64,000 nucleotides of DNA from Azoarcus_F sp048158365 (GTDB lineage Bacteria > Pseudomonadota > Gammaproteobacteria > Burkholderiales > Rhodocyclaceae). Positions 39,224-47,822 of this stretch are shown piece after piece. The notes under the pieces were generated by a model. The model worked only from the letters and a program-made list of their open reading frames with translations. It made no database searches and was not told where the DNA came from. The stretch lies in assembly GCA_048158365.1 (NCBI GenBank), contig JBLLNL010000007.1. One strand, given 5' to 3'. Each line of letters starts with the position of its first letter. The first letter of the stretch is position 1. A program made the translations under genes and the position numbers.

Positions 39224-40414
39224 ATGTCCCGACTCGTTCTGAAAGCCGGCAAGGAGCGTTCGCTCTTCCGTCGTCATCCGTGGGTGTTCGAAGGTTCGGT
39301 CGCCGGCCTCGAAGGACGCGCACGACCCGGGGACACGGTCGAGGTCGTGACCGACGACGGTCGCCTGCTGGGACGCGCGGCCTGGTCGCCGTCGTCGAAG
39401 ATCCGCGCGCGGATGTGGTCGTTCTCGCCGGACGAGAGCATCGACCATGGTTTCTTCAAGCGCCGTGTGGCCGCGTCGGTGGCGCGACGCGCGTCGCATC
39501 CGATGCTCGCCGGCCAGTCCGGGTTGCGCCTGATCCACGGGGAATCCGACGGACTGCCGGGCGTGATCGCCGATCGCTTCGGCGACGTCGTGGTGCTGCA
39601 GCTGACCAGTGCCGGAGCCGACAAGTGGCGGGGCGCGATCGTGGCCGCGCTCGAGCAGGCGACCTCGTGCACCGCGGTATATGAGCGCTCCGACTCGGAG
39701 GTGCGCGCACTGGAGGGGCTGGAGCCGGTGTCGGGCTGCATTTCGGGCGCGCTGCCGGACGAGGGCATCACGATAGACGAGAACGGCGTCCGGCTGATCG
39801 TGGACGTGGTCGCCGGGCACAAGACCGGGTTCTATCTGGATCAGCGCGACAACCGCCTGCTCACCGGTGTGCTGGCACGCGATCGCGCGGTGCTCAACTG
39901 CTTCTGCTATACCGGCGGGTTTTCGCTGCAGGCGCTGGCCGGCGGCGCGTCCTCGGTGCTGTCGATCGATTCCTCGGGGCCGGCGCTCGAGATCGCGCGT
40001 CGCAATCTCGCGCTGAACCCGCAGCTGGACGCCGGCCGGACCGAGTGGCAGCAGGCAGACGTATTCGAGGCCTTGCGCGCGCTCAGGCGCGACGAACGGC
40101 GCTTCGATCTGATCGTGCTCGATCCGCCCAAGTTCGCCCCGTCGGCCGCCCATGCCGAGCGCGCCGCCCGCGCGTACAAGGACATCAACCTGTTCGGCTT
40201 CCGCCTGCTCAATCCGGGCGGCATCCTGATGACGTATTCCTGTTCGGGCGGGATCGGGGTGGAACTGTTCCAGAAGATCGTCGCCGGCGCGGCTGCCGAC
40301 GCGGGCGTGGATGCGCGCATCATCCATCGCCTGTCGGCGGCCGCGGATCATCCGGTGGGCCTGGCCGTGCCGGAGGGCGAATATCTGAAGGGGCTGGCGG
40401 TCGAGGTGGGCTGA
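39224..40414 (+). CDS. rlmI: RlmI-type 23S rRNA m5C methyltransferase
   Basis: SAM-dependent RNA methyltransferase of 396 residues. An N-terminal PUA domain (LKAGKERSLFRRHPWVFEGSVAGLEGRARPGDTVEVVTDDGRLLGRAAWSP region) precedes the central RlmI domain and a Rossmann domain with DVVAGHKTGFYLDQRDNR and VLNCFCYTGGFSLQALAGGA. FDLIVLDPPKFAPS is the target-binding motif. E. coli RlmI makes m5C1962; the same target is likely but not certain. Confidence 0.88.
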   Translation: MSRLVLKAGKERSLFRRHPWVFEGSVAGLEGRARPGDTVEVVTDDGRLLGRAAWSPSSKIRARMWSFSPDESIDHGFFKRRVAASVARRASHPMLAGQSGLRLIHGESDGLPGVIADRFGDVVVLQLTSAGADKWRGAIVAALEQATSCTAVYERSDSEVRALEGLEPVSGCISGALPDEGITIDENGVRLIVDVVAGHKTGFYLDQRDNRLLTGVLARDRAVLNCFCYTGGFSLQALAGGASSVLSIDSSGPALEIARRNLALNPQLDAGRTEWQQADVFEALRALRRDERRFDLIVLDPPKFAPSAAHAERAARAYKDINLFGFRLLNPGGILMTYSCSGGIGVELFQKIVAGAAADAGVDARIIHRLSAAADHPVGLAVPEGEYLKGLAVEVG

Positions 40415-40423
40415 GGTCCCGCG

Positions 40424-40768
40424 TCAGCGCGGTTCGACGTAGCGTCGGGATTCCGGATTGGGGCCGTGCTCGCCGAGCTGGAAGGCGGCGTTGATCAGCC
40501 CGATCACCAGCATCAGCAGCACGAAGAAGCGTAGCTGCCATGCGCGCGGCGCTGCCTTGCCGTCGGCACGGCCCGCCTGCCGCGCGATCATCACGCCCAG
40601 CCCGGCGGTGGTGAGCAAGGCCAGCCCCAGCAGGCGCGACGACCATCCGGCGAGATGCGTGGCGTGGGACGGGTCCCCGCGATCCGGCCAGTAGAATTCC
40701 GGGCCCTGCAGCAGATACAGTCCGCCGATCAGGCACAGGATGATGACGAAGGCCTGGAAGGTGCGCAT
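40424..40768 (-). CDS. Small membrane protein, unknown
   Basis: Protein of 114 residues with three predicted membrane segments (FVIILCLIGGLYLLQG, LLGLALLTTAGLGVMIA and FFVLLMLVIGLINAA). No conserved enzymatic motif is visible. It follows ruvB by 18 bases on the same strand and may be part of that transcript. Confidence 0.6.
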   Translation of the reverse strand: MRTFQAFVIILCLIGGLYLLQGPEFYWPDRGDPSHATHLAGWSSRLLGLALLTTAGLGVMIARQAGRADGKAAPRAWQLRFFVLLMLVIGLINAAFQLGEHGPNPESRRYVEPR

Positions 40769-40786
40769 CGGGGCGGGCCGGCGGTC

Positions 40787-41836
40787 TCAGCCGCCGGGGA
40801 ACAGGTCGTTGCCACTTCCCGGGCGGGTCAGGCCGAAGTGCTGCCAGATCGACGCGGTGGCCATGCGTCCGCGCGGGGTGCGCTGCAGATAGCCCTGCTG
40901 GATCAGATAGGGTTCGAGCACGTCCTCGATCGTGTCCGAGGATTCGCCGATCGCCGCGGCGATGTTGTCCAGGCCGACCGGACCGCCGCCGAACTTCTCC
41001 AGCATCGCGCCGAGCAGCTTGCGGTCCATCAGGTCGAGGCCGAGGTGGTCCACGTCCAGCATCACCAGTGCCGCGTCCGCGACGGCGGCGGTGATATGGC
41101 CCTGCGCCTTGACCTCGGCATAGTCCCGGACCCGGCGCAGCAGCCGGTTGGCGATGCGCGGCGTGCCACGCGAGCGCCGTGCGATCTCGAACGAACCGGC
41201 GTCGTCGATCTCGACATTGAGTAGTCGCGCCGAGCGCCCGACGATGTAGGACAGCTCGTCGGGGGTGTAGAACTCCAGCCGCGCGACGATGCCGAAGCGG
41301 TCGCGCAGCGGGTTGGTCAGCATCCCGGCGCGGGTGGTCGCGCCGACCAGCGTGAACGGCGGCAGATCGAGCTTGACCGAGCGTGCGGCCGGGCCTTCGC
41401 CGATCATGATGTCGATCTGGAAGTCCTCCAGCGCCGGATACAGGATCTCCTCGACCACCGGGGAGAGGCGATGGATCTCGTCGATGAACAGCACGTCATG
41501 CGGTTCGAGATTGGTCAGCAGCGCGGCCAGGTCTCCGGCGCGCTCCAGCACCGGGCCGGAGGTTTGACGCAAGTTCACGCCCATCTCGGCCGCGACGATA
41601 TGCGCGAGCGTGGTCTTGCCCAGGCCGGGCGGACCGAACAGCAGCACGTGATCCAGCGACTCGTTGCGATTGCGCGCGGCCTGGATGAAGATCTCCAGCT
41701 GCTCGCGGATCTTGGCCTGCCCGACGTATTCGACCAGGCGCTTGGGCCTGAGCGCGCGCTCGACCGCGTCTTCCTGACGATCCGTGGCTTGTGCGGAGAT
41801 CAGTCTCGGGGCCTGCAGCTTGTCGGTTTCGATCAT
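40787..41836 (-). CDS. ruvB: Holliday junction branch migration ATPase RuvB
   Basis: AAA+ motor of 349 residues. Walker A GPPGLGKTTLAH, Walker B FIDEIHRLSP, sensor 1 GATTRAGML, arginine-rich sensor 2 RSRGTPRIANRLLRRVRDYAE and a C-terminal winged helix (QQGYLQRTPRGRMAT). Works with RuvA to move Holliday junctions. Unusually, two small genes separate it from ruvA. Confidence 0.97.
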   Translation of the reverse strand: MIETDKLQAPRLISAQATDRQEDAVERALRPKRLVEYVGQAKIREQLEIFIQAARNRNESLDHVLLFGPPGLGKTTLAHIVAAEMGVNLRQTSGPVLERAGDLAALLTNLEPHDVLFIDEIHRLSPVVEEILYPALEDFQIDIMIGEGPAARSVKLDLPPFTLVGATTRAGMLTNPLRDRFGIVARLEFYTPDELSYIVGRSARLLNVEIDDAGSFEIARRSRGTPRIANRLLRRVRDYAEVKAQGHITAAVADAALVMLDVDHLGLDLMDRKLLGAMLEKFGGGPVGLDNIAAAIGESSDTIEDVLEPYLIQQGYLQRTPRGRMATASIWQHFGLTRPGSGNDLFPGG

Positions 41837-41889
41837 GCGGTATTGTCGCCCACTATCGTCGGGGTGTCGCGGCGCGTGTCCGTAGCAGG

Positions 41890-42093
41890 CTACTCCGGGC
41901 GGGTGATGCGCCGCGGTGTCGTGCCGCCCTGGGACAGCGCGATCTCGAGCGCGGTCTCGAGCCGGATCACGCGCTCGTTGAGCTGCTCGATCCTTTGCTG
42001 CTGCCTGCCCATGGCTTCGGCCATGCGCTCGATCTTGTCATTCATGCGGATCACCGTGGTGATCGCGTCCCACATCTTCTCGGTCACGCTCAT
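41890..42093 (-). CDS. Small coiled-coil protein between ruvA and ruvB
   Basis: Protein of 67 residues starting MSVTEKMWDAITTVIRMNDKIERMAEAM, with a heptad-like stretch (RQQQRIEQLNERVIRLETALEIAL) predicting a coiled coil and a short polar tail. The start overlaps the preceding RHH gene by ATGA. I know no family. Together with the RHH gene it has the size and coupling of a toxin-antitoxin or regulator-partner pair, but no toxin fold is visible. Confidence 0.65.
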   Translation of the reverse strand: MSVTEKMWDAITTVIRMNDKIERMAEAMGRQQQRIEQLNERVIRLETALEIALSQGGTTPRRITRPE

Positions 42094-42374
42094 CCGTGCG
42101 CACCCGCTTTGCGCTCCCGCGCCTCGATGCGTGCCTCGGATTTGGCGACCAGGGCCAGGGCCTCGTCCATGGCCTTGTTCGCGCGCGCGGTGGTCGCGAG
42201 CATCTGCTCGATCATGCCGGCTAGCAGGCGCTCGTCCTCCGGCGCCCGGAACGCCGCCGCGGCCCGGCGCAGGTATTCGCCCATGGACAGGTTGGCCTCC
42301 CGGGCCATCTGCGCGATGTGCGCCTTCTCCTGCGGGGTGACCAGGACCGGAATGCGTTCGGTTGCAGTGGCCAT
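42090..42374 (-). CDS. Ribbon-helix-helix (CopG/MobC-like) DNA-binding protein
   Basis: Protein of 94 residues. The start TERIPVLVTPQEKAHIAQMAREANLSMGEYLRRAA has the beta strand plus two helices of RHH repressors, close to MobC/plasmid-mobilisation and CopG proteins. The rest is helical. It has its own promoter and an operator-like inverted repeat upstream, so it probably represses itself. It is coupled to the coiled-coil gene and lies between ruvA and ruvB. Confidence 0.75.
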   Translation of the reverse strand: MATATERIPVLVTPQEKAHIAQMAREANLSMGEYLRRAAAAFRAPEDERLLAGMIEQMLATTARANKAMDEALALVAKSEARIEARERKAGAHG

Positions 42375-42388
42375 GACTTGCCTCCTGT

Positions 42389-42437
42389 GTACATGTGCTG
42401 TGCATGTTCATTCTAGCGCCACACCGTCTCGAGTCAA
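42389..42437 (-). promoter_or_regulatory. Strong sigma-70 promoter with overlapping inverted repeat for the RHH operon
   Basis: On the minus strand TTGACT (complement of 42432-42437), a 16 bp spacer and TAGAAT (complement of 42410-42415) form a near-consensus promoter. Directly downstream lies the inverted repeat GTACATG/CATGTTC (42389-42409, one mismatch), then the ribosome site GGAGGCAAG. The repeat overlaps the transcription start, as expected for an autorepressed RHH gene. Confidence 0.65.
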
Positions 42438-42460
42438 GATGCGGCCAGGTCCGGGAGTGC

Positions 42461-43060
42461 TCAGGCCTTGGAGAGCTGCCGCAGGGCCAGCCGGATGCCA
42501 TCGGACACCGTCGCGTCCGCGGGAAGACCCTTCATCGCGGCGGCAGCCTCGCGTTCGTTGTAGCCGAGTGCGAGCAGGGCATTCAGGATGTCGCTGCGGG
42601 CGTCGGGCGGGGCGGCGGCTGGCGCGGCGACACCGGTGGTCTGCAACGTGGGCAGGGCCTTGCCCAGCCGGTCGCGCAATTCCAGCAGCAGGCGCTCGGC
42701 GGTCTTCTTGCCGATGCCGGGAATCTTCACCAGGCGACCGGATTCCTGCAGGGTCACCGCATGCGCGAGGTCGGCGACCGACAGGCCGGACAGCACCGCC
42801 AGCGCGGTGCGCGCACCGATGCCGGACACCTTCAGCAACTGGCGGAACGCGGTGCGCTCGTCGTCGCTGGCGAAGCCGTACAGAAAGTGGCCGTCCTCGC
42901 GCACCGCGAAATGCGTGAACAGCGTGACCTTCTGCCCGGTCGCCGGCAGGCCGTAGAAGGTGCTCATCGGCACGTCGATTTCGTAGCCGATGCCGTTGCA
43001 GTCGAGCACGATCTGGGGCGGGTTCTTTTCGAGCAGCAGGCCGGTGATGCGTCCGATCAT
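42461..43060 (-). CDS. ruvA: Holliday junction-binding protein RuvA
   Basis: Protein of 199 residues. An N-terminal OB fold (MIGRITGLLLEKNPPQIVLDCNGIGYEIDVP) precedes tandem helix-hairpin-helix motifs (LLKVSGIGARTALAVLSG and LVKIPGIGKKTAERLLLEL) and the C-terminal domain III (ALLALGYNEREAAAAMKGL) that binds RuvB. It forms the tetramer that holds the junction. Confidence 0.97.
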   Translation of the reverse strand: MIGRITGLLLEKNPPQIVLDCNGIGYEIDVPMSTFYGLPATGQKVTLFTHFAVREDGHFLYGFASDDERTAFRQLLKVSGIGARTALAVLSGLSVADLAHAVTLQESGRLVKIPGIGKKTAERLLLELRDRLGKALPTLQTTGVAAPAAAPPDARSDILNALLALGYNEREAAAAMKGLPADATVSDGIRLALRQLSKA

Positions 43061-43100
43061 GATGGGGTCAGTTCGTCGAGGTTATTGGGGCGGTAATCAG

Positions 43101-44045
43101 TCATGCGCGCCAGTCGAACGCGAGGGTGCCGGCGAGCAGCAGGCCGTGCAGCACCGCGGTCGCGATGGTGAGCTTGATCGCCTTGCCCAGTTCCGACGGA
43201 CTGCTGGCGTATTCGCGCAGTTCGCGTGATGCGCTCATCGACATCACGATCGTGATCAGCGCCACACCGCAGGCCTGCGGCAGGTTGTCCCGTCCGATCT
43301 GGATCACCAGCCAGGCATAGGCGGCGATCGCGATGCCGAAATAACCCCACTTGGCGCTCTCCGGCCCGAGCCTGACGATCACGGTGCGCTTGCCCGCGGC
43401 CGCGTCGCCGTCGTGATCCGGAAACTGGTTGATGTAGAGCAGGTTGGCGACCAGCAATGCGAAGGACAGGCCGACCGCGACCGGCGTCCAGGCGAACGCG
43501 CCGCGCTGCACATAGTCGGTGCCGACCACCACCAGCAGCCAGCACGCGGCCACGACGATCTCGCCCAGGCCGCGACCGACCAGTTGCAGCGGCGGGGCGG
43601 AATAGGCCCAGCCCAGCAGCAGCCCGGCGGCACCGATCAGAAGAAGGCCGCCGCCCGAGCCCGCCGCCAGCCACAGGCCGGCCGGCACCACCACGGCAAG
43701 CAGCCCATAGCCGAAGACAGCGGTCTGGCGCGGTGTCATGACCCCGTTCTGGATGAAACGGCTGCCGCCGGTGAAGGGAAAGAGCCGGCCGGTATTCGCT
43801 TTGTCTGCACCGCTGCGCGCGTCATGGTAATCGTTGATGACGTTGCCCCCGGCGTGCGCGAGCAATGCGAACAACACCGTCACCAGTGCGCGCGCGATAT
43901 CGATCGTGACGCCGTCCGCATGGGCGGAGGCGAGTCCGATCAGGCCGGCGACCAGCGTCACCGACAGGAACGCCGGCCGGGTCGCGGCGACATGGCGCGC
44001 GAGCGGGTTCGCAAAGGCCTGCGGAGTCGGTTCGGCCGGCGTCAT
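43101..44045 (-). CDS. UbiA-family prenyltransferase (MenA-like)
   Basis: Membrane protein of 314 residues with eight or nine hydrophobic segments. First Asp-rich motif NVINDYHDARSGADKAN and second motif NQFPDHDGDAAAGKRTVIVRLG bind the prenyl diphosphate. The GRLFPFTGGSRFIQNG stretch is close to MenA-type 1,4-dihydroxy-2-naphthoate prenyltransferases. Without other men genes in view, the acceptor is unknown. It ends a minus-strand run after rng, separated by 3 bases. Confidence 0.85.
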   Translation of the reverse strand: MTPAEPTPQAFANPLARHVAATRPAFLSVTLVAGLIGLASAHADGVTIDIARALVTVLFALLAHAGGNVINDYHDARSGADKANTGRLFPFTGGSRFIQNGVMTPRQTAVFGYGLLAVVVPAGLWLAAGSGGGLLLIGAAGLLLGWAYSAPPLQLVGRGLGEIVVAACWLLVVVGTDYVQRGAFAWTPVAVGLSFALLVANLLYINQFPDHDGDAAAGKRTVIVRLGPESAKWGYFGIAIAAYAWLVIQIGRDNLPQACGVALITIVMSMSASRELREYASSPSELGKAIKLTIATAVLHGLLLAGTLAFDWRA

Positions 44046-44048
44046 GTT

Positions 44049-45524
44049 CTACAGCAGCACGATGTCGAACTGTTCCTGCGTGTAGCTTGCTTCCGGATGC
44101 AGCGAGATCTTCTTGCTGATGAAGTCCGACAGCATCGCGAGCGCCTGCGACTCCTCGTCGAGGAACAGGTCAATCACGTTCGGGGCGGCCAGCACGCGGA
44201 ACTCGCGGGCATTGAACTGGCGCGCCTCCCGCAACAGTTCTCGCAGAATCTCGTAGCAGACGGTCCGCGCGGTCTTGACTTCGCCGCGGCCCTCGCAGGT
44301 GGGGCAGGGTTCGCACAGCAGGTGTGCGAGCGACTCCCGGGTGCGCTTGCGCGTCATCTCGACCAGGCCGAGTGCGGTGAAGCCATTCACGCTCATCTTG
44401 GTATGGTCGCGGGCCAGCGCCTTGCGGAACTCGTCGAGCACCATGTCGCGGTGCTCGGCGTTTTCCATGTCGATGAAGTCGATGATGATGATGCCGCCCA
44501 GGTTGCGCAGGCGAAGCTGGCGTGCAATCGTGTGCGCCGACTCCAGATTGGTCTTGAAAATGGTGTCGTCGAAGTTGCGCGCGCCGACGAAGCCGCCGGT
44601 GTTTACGTCGACCGTGGTCATCGCCTCGGTCTGGTCGATGATCAGATAGCCGCCGGACTTCAGGTCGACGCGACGCGCGAGCGCCCGCTGGACCTCGTCC
44701 TCGATGTTGTGCAGGTCGAACAGCGGACGCTCCCCGCCATAATGCTCGAGCAGCGGCAGCACCTTGGGGCTGTACTCGGCCGCGAAGGCCGTGAGTTTCT
44801 GGAAGTTCTCGCGCGAGTCGACCAGGATGCGCGTGGTGTCGCCATTGACCAGGTCCCGCAATACGCGCTGGCCGAGGTCGAGGTCCTCGTATAGCAGGTC
44901 GGGCGGCAGTTGGCCGGTGGCGCGGCTGCGGATCTCGGCCCACAGCTTGCGCAGGTAGGCGATGTCGGCCGCCAGTTCGTCGTCCGAAGCGGATTCGGCC
45001 ATCGTGCGCACGATGAAACCGCCGGTCTCCTCCTCGGGCATCATGCGGGTCAGGCGGTCGCGCAGGGATTCCCGCTCGGTCGCGTCCTCGATGCGCTGCG
45101 AGATGCCGATGTGCTTTTCCTGCGGCAGATACACAAGCAGGCGTCCGGCCAAGCTGATCTGTGTCGACAGGCGTGCGCCCTTCGTGCCGATCGGATCCTT
45201 CAGCACCTGCACGGTGAGGCTCTGCCCCTCGGCCAGGATGCGCTCGATCGGGCGGGTGCCATCGCCGCCATGACCATTGTGGCCGTTGTGCCGTTGCTCG
45301 TTCCAGATGTCGGCCACGTGCAGGAACGCGGTGCGGTCCAGGCCGATGTCGATGAAGGCCGACTGCATGCCGGGCAGCACCCGCACCACCTTGCCGAGGT
45401 AGATGTTTCCGACGATGCCGCGATTGGCGGTGCGCTCGACGTGCAGTTCCTGCACGATGCCCTGCTCGACCAGGGCGACGCGCGTCTCCTGGGGCGTGAA
45501 ATTGATCAGAAATTCGATGTTCAT
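44049..45524 (-). CDS. rng: Ribonuclease G
   Basis: RNase E/G-family endonuclease of 491 residues. An S1 domain (GIVGNIYLGKVVRVLPGMQSAFIDIG) is followed by the catalytic core with the two Asp of MTTVDVNTGGFVGARNF and IIIIDFIDM, and the zinc-link CPTC (CEPCPTCEGRG). The short length and lack of a long acidic/Pro-rich C-terminal scaffold mark RNase G. Matures 16S rRNA and decays some mRNAs. Two hairpins lie between maf and its start. Confidence 0.95.
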   Translation of the reverse strand: MNIEFLINFTPQETRVALVEQGIVQELHVERTANRGIVGNIYLGKVVRVLPGMQSAFIDIGLDRTAFLHVADIWNEQRHNGHNGHGGDGTRPIERILAEGQSLTVQVLKDPIGTKGARLSTQISLAGRLLVYLPQEKHIGISQRIEDATERESLRDRLTRMMPEEETGGFIVRTMAESASDDELAADIAYLRKLWAEIRSRATGQLPPDLLYEDLDLGQRVLRDLVNGDTTRILVDSRENFQKLTAFAAEYSPKVLPLLEHYGGERPLFDLHNIEDEVQRALARRVDLKSGGYLIIDQTEAMTTVDVNTGGFVGARNFDDTIFKTNLESAHTIARQLRLRNLGGIIIIDFIDMENAEHRDMVLDEFRKALARDHTKMSVNGFTALGLVEMTRKRTRESLAHLLCEPCPTCEGRGEVKTARTVCYEILRELLREARQFNAREFRVLAAPNVIDLFLDEESQALAMLSDFISKKISLHPEASYTQEQFDIVLL

Positions 45525-45534
45525 CGGTGAACCC

Positions 45535-45558
45535 GGGACCGTTCGGGCGAACGGTCCC
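45535..45558 (-). promoter_or_regulatory. Perfect 11 bp hairpin in the rng 5' leader
   Basis: GGGACCGTTCG pairs with CGAACGGTCCC around a two-base centre, 10 bases before the rng start codon. Such a stable hairpin at the ribosome site could mask translation or act as an RNase processing site. It could also be the end of the maf transcript. Confidence 0.6.
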
Positions 45559-45574
45559 CCCAAGATGGAAAATG

Positions 45575-45616
45575 CGCAATGGCAGGCCGGCTGTCGGAGC
45601 GCGGCCAGCCATTGCG
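45575..45616 (-). promoter_or_regulatory. Second hairpin between maf and rng
   Basis: CGCAATGGCAGGCCG (45575-45589) pairs with CGGCCAGCCATTGCG (45602-45616) with one mismatch and a 12-base loop. It lies 26 bases downstream of the maf stop on the minus strand, beside the other hairpin. Confidence 0.55.
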
Positions 45617-45641
45617 GATTGTCCATCCGTCCGCCGGGTTG

Positions 45642-46259
45642 CTAGGGATGAAGCGGATTACCGAAGGTGTCGAGCAGTTGCGCCGTCTCGAACAACGGCA
45701 GCCCCATTATGCCGGAATAGCTGCCGCGTATCTCTTCGATGAACATCGCCGCGCGCCCCTGTATGCCGTAGGCGCCCGCCTTGTCCAGCGGTTCGCCGGT
45801 GGTCACGTAGTGACGGATCTCGGCGTCGTCGAGTTCCCGGAAGCGAACGTCGCTGATGCTGATCGCGCTGCGGGTGCGTTCGCCGTCGCACACCGCCACC
45901 GCGGTCAGCACCCGGTGCGCGCGTCCCGACAGCCGGCGCAGGATCGCACGCGCATCGTCGGCCGAGGCCGGTTTGCCGATGATCTCGCCATCCAGTTCGA
46001 GCGTGGTGTCGGCCGCCAGCACCGGCTGGGGGGGCAGGTGGCGCCAGCGCACGCGCCGGTAACCCGCATCCGCCTTGCACAGCGCGAGCCGTTCGACATA
46101 GCGCTCCACCGCTTCGCCGTCGAACGGGGTCTCGTCGACGTCCGCGTCCTCGCCCCGCTCGCCGCTGCGAAACACCAGCAGGTCGAAATGGACGCCGATC
46201 TGGCGCAGCAGTTCGCGGCGCCGCGGGCTGCGGGACGCGAGATAGATTTTCGAGGTCAT
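45642..46259 (-). CDS. maf: Maf-family nucleotide pyrophosphatase
   Basis: House-cleaning enzyme hydrolysing dTTP/UTP or modified nucleotides, 205 residues from the chosen ATG. Motifs: IYLASRSPRRRELLRQIGV, LAADTTLELDGEIIGKP, GRAHRVLTAVAV and GEPLDKAGAYGIQG. An alternative ATG six codons upstream (46277) would overlap the rlmH stop by ATGA and is also plausible. Member of the nadD-rsfS-rlmH-maf-rng run. Confidence 0.93.
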   Translation of the reverse strand: MTSKIYLASRSPRRRELLRQIGVHFDLLVFRSGERGEDADVDETPFDGEAVERYVERLALCKADAGYRRVRWRHLPPQPVLAADTTLELDGEIIGKPASADDARAILRRLSGRAHRVLTAVAVCDGERTRSAISISDVRFRELDDAEIRHYVTTGEPLDKAGAYGIQGRAAMFIEEIRGSYSGIMGLPLFETAQLLDTFGNPLHP

Positions 46260-46273
46260 GGTTGCGGGAACGG

Positions 46274-46744
46274 TCATTCGCGATGATAGGGATGGTTGCG
46301 GGTCACCGTCCAGGCGCGGTACAAGGCCTCGGCCAGCAGCGGGCGCACCAGCGCATGCGGCAGGGTCAGGCTGGACAGGCGGATGCGCTCGTGCGCGCGA
46401 TTCTTGATCTCCGATGCAAGTCCGTCCGGACCACCGACGATGAAGGCGACATCCTCGCCGCCGCCCTGCCACGCGGTGAGGCGGCCGGCCAGCGCGGTGG
46501 TGGTGAGCTCGGTGCCGTGCTCGTCGAGCACGACCCGCCGGCAGCGCGACGGCAGCGCGGCGTTGATGCGTGAGGCCTCGGCGGTCATCATCGCTTCGAC
46601 CGTCTTGCCTGACGTGCGTGCTTCGGCCTTCACCTCGATCAGCTGCAGCGGCAGCTCACGCGGCATTCGGCGCGCGAACTCGTCGAAGCCGGCCTCGACC
46701 CATCCAGGCATGCGCGTGCCGACCGCGACGATCAGGAGTTTCAT
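46274..46744 (-). CDS. rlmH: 23S rRNA m3-pseudouridine1915 methyltransferase RlmH
   Basis: SPOUT methyltransferase of 156 residues. N-terminal MKLLIVAVGTRMPGWVEAGFDEFARRMP, the SAM knot FIVGGPDGLASEI and C-terminal LSLTLPHALVRPLLAEALYRAWTVTRNHPYHRE are conserved to the last residue. It follows rsfS, as in most proteobacteria. Confidence 0.97.
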   Translation of the reverse strand: MKLLIVAVGTRMPGWVEAGFDEFARRMPRELPLQLIEVKAEARTSGKTVEAMMTAEASRINAALPSRCRRVVLDEHGTELTTTALAGRLTAWQGGGEDVAFIVGGPDGLASEIKNRAHERIRLSSLTLPHALVRPLLAEALYRAWTVTRNHPYHRE

Positions 46745-46765
46745 GTTCGTCTGGCGGCGCGCCGC

Positions 46766-47140
46766 TCATTCGGTCTTGTTGGGGGCCGCCGCGTCGACCA
46801 CCTTGCGCCGCGATGACGGGGTGCTGGTCCACAGCTCTTCGAGCCGGTAGTGGCTGCGCACCGCCGGCTGCATCACGTGCACGACGATGTCGCCGAGATC
46901 CACCAGCACCCATTCGCCGGTCTCCTCGCCCTCTATGCTGATCACGTCGCCGCCAGCTTCCTTCACCTTCTCCTGGACGTTTCGGGCCAGTGCGCGCGTC
47001 TGGCGATTGGAGTCGGCGCTGGCGACGATGACCCGATCGAACAGCGGCGTGATCTTGGCGGTGTTGATCACGTCGATGTCCTGCGCCTTGATGTCTTCCA
47101 GCGCGGCAACGACGATCTTTTCGAGTTTGCGGATGTCCAT
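46766..47140 (-). CDS. rsfS: Ribosome silencing factor RsfS
   Basis: Iojap/RsfS protein of 124 residues. It starts MDIRKLEKIVVAALEDIKAQDIDVI and contains VIVASADSNRQTRALARNV and GEETGEWVLVDLGDIVVHVMQPAVRSHYRLEELW. Binds L14 and blocks subunit joining in slow growth. A GTG 10 codons upstream is also open, but homology starts at 47140. A short tail after ELW is lineage-specific. Confidence 0.95.
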   Translation of the reverse strand: MDIRKLEKIVVAALEDIKAQDIDVINTAKITPLFDRVIVASADSNRQTRALARNVQEKVKEAGGDVISIEGEETGEWVLVDLGDIVVHVMQPAVRSHYRLEELWTSTPSSRRKVVDAAAPNKTE

Positions 47141-47144
47141 GGAT

Positions 47145-47822
47145 TCAGCGATAGAGGTCATGCGAGCCAATATAGTCGAGAACCGAATCGGGGAGCAAAT
47201 AGCGTGCGCTGTGCCCGGAGCGGATGAGGTCGCGTATCAGTGACGCGGAGATCGCCAGCGGTGTCATGTCGAACGGCACAACGCGTCCGGCGGGAGATGT
47301 GCACAGGGCCTGCGGGTCGGTGTCGATGCGGTGTCCGCATTCCTCGTCCAGCTCGGGTGCGAGCACGCCCGGCCAGCGGCGGCCGTGCGGCGCGGTCCCC
47401 GGGCGGTTCGCGACCGCGACATGGGCGAGCTGCAGCACGTCGGTCCACCGATGCCAGGTATGCAGTCCCTGGAATGCGTCCGCACCGAGGATCAACACCA
47501 GCGGACGGGTCGAACCGAAGCGCCGTCGCAGGCGCTCGAGCGTGAGCACCGTATAGCTCTTGCCGGTGGCGAACACTTCGCCGTCGTCGATGCTGAAGCG
47601 ATCGTTTCCGGCGGTGGCCAGACGCACGAGTTCCAGCCGAATGCGGGCGCCGGTCGCCGGGGCGTCGCGATGGGGCGGGTCGCCTGCCGGGATGAACGTG
47701 ATCGTGTCCAGGCCGAGCGCCTCGCCGGCTTCCTCCGCCAGGCGCAGATGCCCGAAGTGGATCGGATCGAAGGTGCCGCCCAGCAGGCCGATCGGTGCCG
47801 CGTCAGTCTTCGATGCGTTCAT
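47145..47822 (-). CDS. nadD: Nicotinate-nucleotide adenylyltransferase
   Basis: NAD biosynthesis enzyme of 225 residues. Nucleotidyltransferase motif GLLGGTFDPIHFGHLRLAEEA (first residues of the fold), AGDPPHRD, LILGADAFQGLHTWHRW and the ISASLIRDLI motif (ISxTxIR type). Its stop is 4 bases before the rsfS start, so the pair is co-transcribed. The start overlaps the BPSS1780-type gene by 20 bases. Confidence 0.96.
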   Translation of the reverse strand: MNASKTDAAPIGLLGGTFDPIHFGHLRLAEEAGEALGLDTITFIPAGDPPHRDAPATGARIRLELVRLATAGNDRFSIDDGEVFATGKSYTVLTLERLRRRFGSTRPLVLILGADAFQGLHTWHRWTDVLQLAHVAVANRPGTAPHGRRWPGVLAPELDEECGHRIDTDPQALCTSPAGRVVPFDMTPLAISASLIRDLIRSGHSARYLLPDSVLDYIGSHDLYR

